Positions 9,308 to 16,325 of a stretch of DNA of 64,000 bases are shown here, piece by piece; the first letter of the stretch is position 1, and each line of letters begins with the position of its first letter. The notes below the pieces were generated by a model. The model was not told the origin of the DNA, did not search any database, and worked only from the letters and a program-made list of their open reading frames with translations. Position numbers and translations under genes: made by a program. The stretch comes from Paenibacillus sp. (GTDB lineage: Bacteria > Bacillota > Bacilli > Paenibacillales > NBRC-103111), in NCBI GenBank assembly GCA_031180825.1, contig JAPSLM010000009.1:124001-188000 (forward strand), written 5' to 3'.

Positions 9308-9427
9308 GAAAAGCTTCTTATCGAAGCCATTTCGAAGAAGACACATTCGTGTTTTTGAGGAAGCTTTTCTTGAAAGGATAGAATGATTCAGCTTCGCTGA
9401 AAACTTATACGTTCTATCATTATGACA
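9306..9427. repeat. Nested inverted repeats between convergent genes
   Basis: A perfect 12-bp inverted repeat, AAGAAAAGCTTC (9306-9317) and GAAGCTTTTCTT (9360-9371), encloses a smaller TCGAA/TTCGA hairpin. Beyond it GATAGAA (9377-9383) and TTCTATC (9412-9418) enclose a 6-bp hairpin TTCAGC-TTC-GCTGAA. Part of this may terminate the J-domain gene, but it is more elaborate than a simple terminator. Confidence 0.5.
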
Positions 9428-9458
9428 AAGAGACCTGCCGTCACGGCAGCAGGTCCCG
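9428..9458 (-). terminator. Probable terminator of the ureohydrolase operon
   Basis: On the minus strand a hairpin with TGCCG/CGGCA stem, TGA loop and outer GACC/GGTC pairs separated by a bulge, followed by a short T-rich stretch, 13 bp after the stop codon. Confidence 0.45.
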
Positions 9459-9471
9459 TATCATGCTGTAT

Positions 9472-10452
9472 TTAAGCGAGCGCAAGCCGCCGTCTGGCGA
9501 GTCCGGTCAAGAAGTACAGCAGGACGTGCAGGCTTATGCGCGACGTCCGGTCGCGCGTATCCCGGCTCGGGTCCACACAGACCATGTCCATGCCGATGAC
9601 GCGGTTCCATTCCCCGAGCAGCTCGGCGCAGGTGAACAGGTCCACCGGCGAGAGCCCCCCGGGCCCGATGGCCGGCACGCCGGGTACGTCCGCTTGGTCG
9701 AGCACGTCGATATCGAACGTGACGTAGACGGAATCGGTTTTGGCGGCAAGCTCGCGGATCGTCCGTTCCAGAATCGGCTTGATGCCTTCCTCCCGGACTT
9801 GTCTTGCCGTATAAAGCGTAATGCCCTGCCGCTCGGCGAAGTCGCGGTACGCTTTGGAATTGGCGAAGCTGCGCAGACCGATATTCACGATATCCTCGCC
9901 CCGGATGACGCCGTTTTCCACGAGGCTGCGGATGGGCGTTCCGTTCGATCTGCCGCCGTAGGCCGTATCCCGGACATCGAGATGGGCGTCGAACTGAATC
10001 AGCCCGATGCGTTCTTTGCGCACGCCCTGAATCCCCGTCAGCGCCGGAAACGTAATCGAGTGGTCGCCGCCCACCAGACACGGGATTGTGGAAGGAAGCT
10101 GCTGCGTAATTTCTTGAAACGCCTGTTCGATATTGCGATGGCACTGCGGGATATCGGTGACGTGCATGCCGACATCTCCGAGGTCGCCGACGCGCAGGCT
10201 GCTCAGGTCCAAATCGGCTTCGAAGTTATACGTCGTAAAGGCGCTGAACAGCTGTCTTAACGTGGCGGGGTGCAGGTGGGCGCCCGAGAAGCTGATTGAG
10301 CTTTTCGACAGGGGGGCCCCGACGATCGCGGCGTCAAGCGGCTGCTGCCCGTCCCATTCGGTTATCCAGTCGCAGAGCCGCGTCACATACGGGTCGCCTG
10401 CGCCCGGAGTAAACATCACGCCGGGCCGCTGCAAATGAGTGAATTTGTGCAT
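9472..10452 (-). CDS. Arginase/agmatinase/formimidoylglutamase family ureohydrolase
   Basis: A 326-residue binuclear-manganese ureohydrolase. Metal-binding motifs appear in the usual order: LVGGDHSITFPAL, FDAHLDVRD, and VTFDIDVLD followed by PGGLSPVD. The family hydrolyses guanidino or formimino groups (arginine, agmatine, formimidoylglutamate). The sequence alone does not fix which. It lies 40 bp downstream of the amino-acid ABC transporter ATPase and probably shares its sigma-54 promoter, hinting that the imported amino acid is its substrate or precursor. Confidence 0.85.
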   Translation of the reverse strand: MHKFTHLQRPGVMFTPGAGDPYVTRLCDWITEWDGQQPLDAAIVGAPLSKSSISFSGAHLHPATLRQLFSAFTTYNFEADLDLSSLRVGDLGDVGMHVTDIPQCHRNIEQAFQEITQQLPSTIPCLVGGDHSITFPALTGIQGVRKERIGLIQFDAHLDVRDTAYGGRSNGTPIRSLVENGVIRGEDIVNIGLRSFANSKAYRDFAERQGITLYTARQVREEGIKPILERTIRELAAKTDSVYVTFDIDVLDQADVPGVPAIGPGGLSPVDLFTCAELLGEWNRVIGMDMVCVDPSRDTRDRTSRISLHVLLYFLTGLARRRLALA

Positions 10453-10492
10453 GACGGTTCTTTTTCTCCTTCGTGCGTTTTTACGCGATTTC

Positions 10493-11263
10493 TTACTTGC
10501 TTTCGAGCACTTGGCTCAGGAACATTCGGGTGCGCGGGTGCGTCGGCTTCGTGAAAATTTCGGACGGCTTGCCTTCCTCGATAATGACGCCGCCGTCCAT
10601 TACGACGACGCGGTCCGCGACGTCCCGGGCGAAGCCCATCTCGTGCGTGACGATGACCATGGTCATCCCTTCCTTCGCCAGGTTACGCATGACCTGCAGC
10701 ACCTCGCCGACCGTCTCCGGGTCCAGCGCGGAGGTCGGTTCGTCGAACAGCATCACCTTCGGCTTCATGGCCAGCGCCCGGGCGATGGCGACCCGCTGCT
10801 TTTGTCCGCCGGACAGGCTGGACGGCCGGGCCTCTGCCTTATCCAGCAGGCCGACCTTGCGCAGCAATTCGCGCGCCAACTGCTCCGCATCTTCCTTGTT
10901 CATCCCCCGCAGCGAGATCGGCGCCATCGTAATGTTGTGCAGCACCGATTTGTGCGGGAACAGGTTGAACGATTGGAATACCATGCCGACCTCCTGACGG
11001 ACGGCATTCAGGTCCTTCTGCGGCATTTCCACGGACTGACCGGCTTGTCCTTGCACGGGAATGCGGCCGATCGGCTTCTCTTCGATGACGACGCTGCCTT
11101 TGTCGTACGTTTCCAGATAGTTGATGCAGCGCAGAAGCGTGCTTTTACCGGAGCCCGACGGCCCGAGAATGACGACGACCTCCCCTTGCTGCACCTGAAG
11201 ATCGATGCCGCGCAGCACATGGTTGCTTCCGAACGATTTGTGAATCCCGTTAATTCGTATCAT
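10493..11263 (-). CDS. Polar amino-acid ABC transporter ATPase (GlnQ-like)
   Basis: A 256-residue ABC ATPase with Walker [12 protein letters not shown], signature [15 protein letters not shown], Walker [15 protein letters not shown] and the H-loop [11 protein letters not shown]. The GlnQ/HisP type is indicated by its length and [19 protein letters not shown] start. The start overlaps the permease stop by four bases (ATGA). It energises import by the adjoining permease and binding protein. Confidence 0.93.
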   Translation of the reverse strand: MIRINGIHKSFGSNHVLRGIDLQVQQGEVVVILGPSGSGKSTLLRCINYLETYDKGSVVIEEKPIGRIPVQGQAGQSVEMPQKDLNAVRQEVGMVFQSFNLFPHKSVLHNITMAPISLRGMNKEDAEQLARELLRKVGLLDKAEARPSSLSGGQKQRVAIARALAMKPKVMLFDEPTSALDPETVGEVLQVMRNLAKEGMTMVIVTHEMGFARDVADRVVVMDGGVIIEEGKPSEIFTKPTHPRTRMFLSQVLESK

Positions 11264-11937
11264 CGCATATCTTCCCCCGTCCCGAGACGTCTCTCCAGCA
11301 CCAGGCCGATAAATCCGATCAGGTTATTGACCAAATAGTACAGAATCGCAATAGCGAGCAAAAACTCGATCGTTTTGTACGTGTCGGCAATCAGCAGGTT
11401 CGCCTGCCGGAACAGCTCGACGACCGTAATCGTCGACAGCAGGGACGAGTTTTTCGTGAGCGAGATAAACTCGTTGGTCATCGGCGCCAGCATGCGGATG
11501 ACCGCCTGCGGGATCACGATCTTGCGCATCGTCTGCGCATAGGAGAAGCCCAGGGAACGCCCGGCCTCCATTTGCCCTCTGTCGATCGATTGAATGGCTC
11601 CGCGGATGACCTGGGAAGCGTATGCGCCGCTGTACATGCCCAAGGCGATAATGCCGGATACCCATGGAACCGTATCGATGCCGAACACGATCGGCAGCCC
11701 GTAATAGAGCAGGAACAGCTGCACCAGCAGCGGAGTGCCCCGGAACCAGGATAGATAAGCGAGCGATACGTATTTCCACGGCTTGAATTTGGACATTTGT
11801 CCGAACGAAATGAACGTCCCGATGATCAGGCTGAGCGCAAACCCGCCCAGCGTGTAAATGACCGTGTACCATAACGATTGCAGCAGCAGCCGGATATTCT
11901 GCCACTCGCCAAGGACGCTGAAGTCAAAATGCTGCAT
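11260..11937 (-). CDS. Polar amino-acid ABC transporter permease
   Basis: A 225-residue His/Glu/Gln-type permease (HisM family) with an N-terminal helix, the loop [19 protein letters not shown], and the EAA-like segment [25 protein letters not shown] that docks the ATPase. Second gene of the operon, after the binding protein. Confidence 0.92.
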   Translation of the reverse strand: MQHFDFSVLGEWQNIRLLLQSLWYTVIYTLGGFALSLIIGTFISFGQMSKFKPWKYVSLAYLSWFRGTPLLVQLFLLYYGLPIVFGIDTVPWVSGIIALGMYSGAYASQVIRGAIQSIDRGQMEAGRSLGFSYAQTMRKIVIPQAVIRMLAPMTNEFISLTKNSSLLSTITVVELFRQANLLIADTYKTIEFLLAIAILYYLVNNLIGFIGLVLERRLGTGEDMR

Positions 11938-11975
11938 AGTTTCCCTCCTAATCGCGAGCTAAGCTGCCGGGCCGT

Positions 11976-12794
11976 TTATTCGAACCATTTTTTAACGATT
12001 TCGTTGTATTTTCCGCTGTCTTTGACCTTCTTGACCGCATCGTTGACCGCCTTCACGAATTCCGGGTTATCCTTGCGGATGCCGTAGCCGTAGTATTCTT
12101 CCGTCAGCGTTTGAGGCAGTACCTTGACCGTGCCTTTTTCTTTGGCGTAAGCTTTGGCGGCCGGGAATCCGGTGATGACCGCGTCGGCCTTGCCGGTCTC
12201 CAGCTCCAGGAACATCTCCGTGTTTTTCTCTACTTTGACAAGCTCGATGTTCTGATGGCTCTCTTCCACAAATTTGACCGATTTGGTGCCGATTTGCACC
12301 GCTACTTTTTTGCCTTTCAGATCTTCGAAGCTTTTTATCGCTTCGTTGTCTTTCTTCACCATGATCGAAAGGCCGCCCGGAAAATACGAATCCGAGAAGT
12401 CGATCGTCTTCTTGCGCTCGTCGGTAATGTACATCGCCGAAACGATAAGATCGAATTTCTTCGCCTGCAGCCCTGGAATGAGCCCTTTGAACTCGGTGTC
12501 TACAAACTCGACTTTGTCCGCGCCAAGCTCTTTGGCCACCGCACGGATCAGGTCGATGTCGAAGCCTTCGAACTGGTCGCCGGATTTGTACTCGAACGGC
12601 TTGAAGGTAGCGTCCGTTCCGACCGTAAGCGTTTTCGTCTTGGCGATTTTGGAAAGGATTTCGTTGCTGCCCGCAGCCGCCGCCGGAGCTTGCTGTCCTG
12701 CCGAAGCGTCAGGCTTGCTGCCGCACGCCGAGACCATGAGCGTCAATAGACAGATTGCTGCCAAATAAACCGGTTTTTTTGCTTTAAACATCAT
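11976..12794 (-). CDS. Amino-acid ABC transporter substrate-binding lipoprotein
   Basis: A 272-residue SBP_bac_3 protein. The signal ends in a lipobox (LMVSAC, residues about 19-24). The mature part shows LTVGTDATFKPFEYKSGDQFEGFDIDLIRAVAKELG, matching the family signature, and KKVAVQIGTKS. The ligand is probably a polar amino acid. First gene of the operon, 48 bp after the sigma-54 promoter. Confidence 0.92.
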   Translation of the reverse strand: MMFKAKKPVYLAAICLLTLMVSACGSKPDASAGQQAPAAAAGSNEILSKIAKTKTLTVGTDATFKPFEYKSGDQFEGFDIDLIRAVAKELGADKVEFVDTEFKGLIPGLQAKKFDLIVSAMYITDERKKTIDFSDSYFPGGLSIMVKKDNEAIKSFEDLKGKKVAVQIGTKSVKFVEESHQNIELVKVEKNTEMFLELETGKADAVITGFPAAKAYAKEKGTVKVLPQTLTEEYYGYGIRKDNPEFVKAVNDAVKKVKDSGKYNEIVKKWFE

Positions 12795-12841
12795 TGTATA
12801 ATTCCCCCCGCATGTCGTTTTGTCGTTACGCTTTTTCTATA

Positions 12842-12858
12842 AGCAAATATCGTGCCAA
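12842..12858 (-). promoter_or_regulatory. Sigma-54 (RpoN/SigL) -24/-12 promoter
   Basis: On the minus strand TTGGCAC (12852-12858), five bases, TTGCT (12842-12846): this matches the sigma-54 consensus with exact spacing. Transcription would begin near 12830, about 36 bp before the binding-protein start. The linked NtrC-type activator makes the assignment strong. Confidence 0.88.
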
Positions 12859-12907
12859 TAGGATTTTTGGGAGCGCAAACGGCAGGGAGAAGGGGGTGGA
12901 ACAGGGC

Positions 12908-12950
12908 GGAAAAGCGGCGGACAGGTGGAAAATCGCGGGCCTGCGGAAAA
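12908..12950 (-). promoter_or_regulatory. Candidate enhancer (activator-binding repeats)
   Basis: Three copies of GGAAAA on the plus strand (12908-12913, 12927-12932, 12945-12950), spaced 19 and 18 bp. They lie about 80-120 bp upstream of the expected sigma-54 start site, where NtrC-like activators usually bind. The word is short and the assignment is inference. Confidence 0.3.
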
Positions 12951-13021
12951 GAGGGAAGGAGGCGGAACGGCGGGAGGGTGGGGCAATAAAGCGGCGATTT
13001 TTGCCGGGGCGGCGAAATCTG

Positions 13022-13043
13022 CCGGGCGGTTTTTGCCGCCCGG
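13022..13043 (-). terminator. Hairpin after the response regulator
   Basis: Perfect 8-bp stem CCGGGCGG (13022-13029) with CCGCCCGG (13036-13043), just after the regulator's stop codon. On the minus strand it lacks a strong T-tail, so termination may be partial. Confidence 0.4.
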
Positions 13044-13046
13044 TCC

Positions 13047-14405
13047 TTATTCGGCCCGGTAACGGGCCAGCTTGTCGCGCAGCGTGCGCTCTCCGATGCC
13101 GAGCGTCTCCGCCGTCTTGCGCCGGTTGCCGTCCATCGCCTGAAGCGTGGACAGGATGACCTTGCGCTCCACCGCTTCCATCGTTTCTCCGACGTAAACC
13201 GGCACAAGCTTGCTGTCGGCAGGCTGCGCCGGCTTCGTTTGAAGATCTCCGGGCAGGTCGCTAACCGTCACCCGGTCGCCGTCCGCTAAAGCAATCGAGC
13301 GTTCGATGATGTTCTGCAGCTCCCGCACGTTGCCGGGAAACGGGTAGTCCAGCAGCAGCTGAAGCGCGTCCGGTTCGATGCCTTTGATTTGCTTGGACAT
13401 GCGCTCGTTGATTTTGTTGATGAAGTGCTGAATCAGCGACGGGATATCTTCTTGCCGCTCGCGCAGCGGCGGCAGCAGGATCGGAATGACGTTCAGCCGG
13501 TAGTATAAGTCCTCACGGAATTTGCCCTGCTGGATTTCCTTCTTCAAATCCCGGTTCGTGGCTGCAATAATCCGCACGTCGATCGGGATTTCCTTTTGGC
13601 CGCCAATCCGCATGATGGCTTTCTCCTGAAGCACGCGGAGCAGCTTGCTCTGCAGCCCGATATCGAGCTCCCCGATCTCGTCCAGAAACAGCGTGCCGCC
13701 GTTGGCCGTTTCGAAAATGCCCGTTTTCCGGGCCGCCGCACCGGTAAAGGCCCCCTTCTCATAGCCGAACAGCTCCGACTCGATCAGATTGGCCGGGATG
13801 GCGGCGCAGTTGATTGTCGAGAAAACCTGCTTCTGCCGGTCGCCTGCAAAATGAATCGCGCGCGCCACCAGCTCCTTGCCCGTGCCGCTTTCGCCCATGA
13901 TCAGGACGCTGGAATCGATGTTCTTGACCTTGTCGATCAGCGAGAAGACGTTCTGCATCTGCGCGCTGTGCCCGATCAAGCCGTGCACGTCGTACGCTTT
14001 TTGAATCTCTTCACTCAGCCATTCGACCCGCGATTGGAGCTGAAACTGCTCCATCGCTTTTTCCAGCAGCACCTTCAATTCGTGCATATCGATCGGCTTG
14101 GAAGCGTAATAGAATGCGCCCTGCCGCATCGCTTCCACCGCCGACGGGATGCTGCCGTAAGCCGTCATGATGATGACAATCGTCCGGGGGGAAACGCTGC
14201 GGATCTGCTTCAGCACGTCGATGCCGTCGTGCATCCCGAGCCGCAAGTCGAGCAGAGCGATCGAGAAGGCGACGTGGGAAGACAGGGCGATAGCCTCGTC
14301 GGGGTCGGTGGACGCATAAACCTCGTAATCGTCTTCCAAAATAAACGAAAGCGATTTGCAGATCGAAATTTCATCGTCCAAAATAAGCAGGTTCGGTTTA
14401 GGCAT
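13047..14405 (-). CDS. NtrC-family sigma-54-dependent response regulator
   Basis: A 452-residue three-domain activator. The receiver domain (residues 1-120) has acidic pocket LDDE, phosphoacceptor in LLDLRLG and MTAYGS. The AAA+ domain has Walker A GESGTGKELVARAIH, the sigma-54 contact loop GAFTGA and Walker B-region GGTLFLDEIGEL. The Fis-type helix-turn-helix at the end is NRRKTAETLGIGERTLRDKL. It overlaps the histidine kinase gene by eight bases and reads toward the transporter whose sigma-54 promoter it very likely controls. Confidence 0.92.
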   Translation of the reverse strand: MPKPNLLILDDEISICKSLSFILEDDYEVYASTDPDEAIALSSHVAFSIALLDLRLGMHDGIDVLKQIRSVSPRTIVIIMTAYGSIPSAVEAMRQGAFYYASKPIDMHELKVLLEKAMEQFQLQSRVEWLSEEIQKAYDVHGLIGHSAQMQNVFSLIDKVKNIDSSVLIMGESGTGKELVARAIHFAGDRQKQVFSTINCAAIPANLIESELFGYEKGAFTGAAARKTGIFETANGGTLFLDEIGELDIGLQSKLLRVLQEKAIMRIGGQKEIPIDVRIIAATNRDLKKEIQQGKFREDLYYRLNVIPILLPPLRERQEDIPSLIQHFINKINERMSKQIKGIEPDALQLLLDYPFPGNVRELQNIIERSIALADGDRVTVSDLPGDLQTKPAQPADSKLVPVYVGETMEAVERKVILSTLQAMDGNRRKTAETLGIGERTLRDKLARYRAE

Positions 14406-16014
14406 GCTCGTCTTCCTCCAATTGGCTCGGTAGTTTCAATACGATTCGGGTCCCGGCTCCTTTTTCGCTCGTTACCTCGATTTCCCCGCGGTTATCGCGC
14501 ACGAGCTGGTAGCAGATCGACAGCCCGAGACCGACGCCGCCCGCTTTTTTAGTAAAGAACGGCTCGAAAATTTTCGGCAAATCGTTCGCATCAATCCCTT
14601 CTCCGGTGTCCTCCATCTCAACAATGACGAAAGGCTGCCCCTCCTGCGCGGCGATGCGGAGCGTTCCGCCGCCCGGCATCGCGTCGATGGCGTTGCGGAT
14701 CAGGTTGATCAGCACCTGCTTGATCTGCTGGGCATCCGCCCAGACGTATGCGGAATCCGGCACGTCGAGCTGCACGACAATGCGTTTTTCCTCGAAGAGA
14801 TTATGAAAAAACAAAGCGACGGCCCGCACCGTCTCCTCCAGCTTGAACAGCGTTTTCTCGGGCGGCTTCTCGCGGGCGAAGTCCAGCAGCTCCGTCACGA
14901 TCCGGTTCAGCCGCATCACTTCCTCGGTGACGTGCATCGTGAAAAACTCGCGGTATTCCTTGTTGTCGTACTTGAAGGGCAGCGCTTGAGAATACGACAA
15001 AATCGAAGTGATCGGGTTGCGGATTTCATGGGCGATGCCCGCGACCAATTGGCCGAGCGATTGCAGCCGGTCCCGGCGGGCCAGCTCGTCCAGCGTCTTC
15101 TTGTAGGCGTTCAGCCGCTTTTTCAATTCCCGCTTGAGCGTCAAATTCCACCATAGAATCAGCAACAGGACGGCCGCCGTAATGACGAGCCCCGCCACGA
15201 CGTAGGTCAGCAGCTCCTTAAGCCGCGGAGCGGACGGATAAATATATTCGCCGAACCACTTCCGTTCGATCTTGGCATAGGTGCCGTTCGATTTCAGCTC
15301 GCGCAGCCCGTGATTGATTTCGCCAAGCTGCGCTTCGTTCTTCTTAAGCACGACAAGTCCGTAGTCCGTCGGGGCGATCGGATCGCCGACCAGCTTCACC
15401 TGGTCCTGCTGGCGGTTTTTTTGCAGCACGTATTGGCCGGTAATCTGGTTGCCGATAAAAGCGTCCACCTGACCGCCGAGCAGAAGCCGGATCGCTTCCT
15501 CTTGATTTTCCGCCGCGAGCACGGTGGCGTTCGGAATGCGCTGCATCGCCTCGCTGCTGATGTCGCCTTCCTGCACGGCGATTTTGCGGTGCTGCAGGTC
15601 GGCCGGCGAATGGACGGAATACGAATCCTTCCGGACGAAGATGCCCTGCGAGCTTGTAAAATACGGCTCGGAGAAGCGGTAGCTCTGGGCCCGCTCCTGG
15701 CTGTACTTCATCCCTTGAATGGCATCCACCTTACCGCTTTCCAGCGCTTTGAGCGCTTCGCTCCAGGGCATCGGATAAAATTCGAACGAAATGCCGGTTT
15801 CGAGCGATAGCGCATTCAACATATCGACGTTAAATCCTTGAAACGTGCCGTTGGCGACAAATTCGAACGGCGGAAAACTGTTGTCTCCGGCGACGCGCAT
15901 CACCTTGCGCGGCTCCGAAGGAACGATATCGACTGCGGCGGCTCCGGGGAGCATGACGGAGAGGAGCGGGACAGAGAGTATCGGAATAAAGGCGATAAGT
16001 CTGACAAGCTTCAT
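14398..16014 (-). CDS. Histidine kinase with solute-binding-protein sensor domain
   Basis: A 538-residue membrane kinase. A signal/anchor segment is followed by an extracytoplasmic SBP_bac_3 domain (residues about 35-265; MRVAGDNSFPPFEFVANGTFQGFNVDMLNALS), one membrane helix (TYVVAGLVITAAVLLLILWW), a short coil, then HisKA with H-box GIAHEIRNPITSI and HATPase with N-box NLIRNAIDAMPGG and GGVGLGLS. It probably binds an amino acid outside the cell and phosphorylates the adjoining NtrC-like regulator. Start set at 16014 (MKLVRLIAF) because AAAGGATCG precedes it; the frame is open to 16074. Confidence 0.9.
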   Translation of the reverse strand: MKLVRLIAFIPILSVPLLSVMLPGAAAVDIVPSEPRKVMRVAGDNSFPPFEFVANGTFQGFNVDMLNALSLETGISFEFYPMPWSEALKALESGKVDAIQGMKYSQERAQSYRFSEPYFTSSQGIFVRKDSYSVHSPADLQHRKIAVQEGDISSEAMQRIPNATVLAAENQEEAIRLLLGGQVDAFIGNQITGQYVLQKNRQQDQVKLVGDPIAPTDYGLVVLKKNEAQLGEINHGLRELKSNGTYAKIERKWFGEYIYPSAPRLKELLTYVVAGLVITAAVLLLILWWNLTLKRELKKRLNAYKKTLDELARRDRLQSLGQLVAGIAHEIRNPITSILSYSQALPFKYDNKEYREFFTMHVTEEVMRLNRIVTELLDFAREKPPEKTLFKLEETVRAVALFFHNLFEEKRIVVQLDVPDSAYVWADAQQIKQVLINLIRNAIDAMPGGGTLRIAAQEGQPFVIVEMEDTGEGIDANDLPKIFEPFFTKKAGGVGLGLSICYQLVRDNRGEIEVTSEKGAGTRIVLKLPSQLEEDEHA

Positions 16015-16178
16015 AGATGTTCGATCCTTTCTGCCGAGGGGGGTCAAAGTCCGGGCCAGAACGATGCCGTTCACTCCGCTATCTATTCGCCGGACTTTTA
16101 CCTAGTATTATATCTCCAAAAGCGGTTCATCGATCAAGTTTCTTCATTTCGTCCACTGGATCTTTAATAATTCCACTT

Positions 16179-16206
16179 TTGGAAGCGCTGCGTTTTTCCA
16201 TACAAT
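16179..16206 (+). promoter_or_regulatory. Promoter with overlapping cre-like site before GH85 gene
   Basis: TTGGAA (16179-16184), 16 bp, TACAAT (16201-16206), about 120 bp before the GH85 start. The -35 lies in TTGGAAGCGCTGCG, a partial match to the CcpA cre consensus, so catabolite repression is possible. The rest of the 311-bp gap between the divergent kinase and GH85 genes holds nothing else recognised. Confidence 0.4.
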
Positions 16207-16325
16207 GGGATGGAAGGATGCGCTTTCATGGAAGTGGAGCGTGTCTAAATCCTCTGAAGGGTGGAGGGGATGCCCGGAACGCATGCCGGACAGTCCGAAA
16301 TTTATACCAAACGGGAGGAAACACG

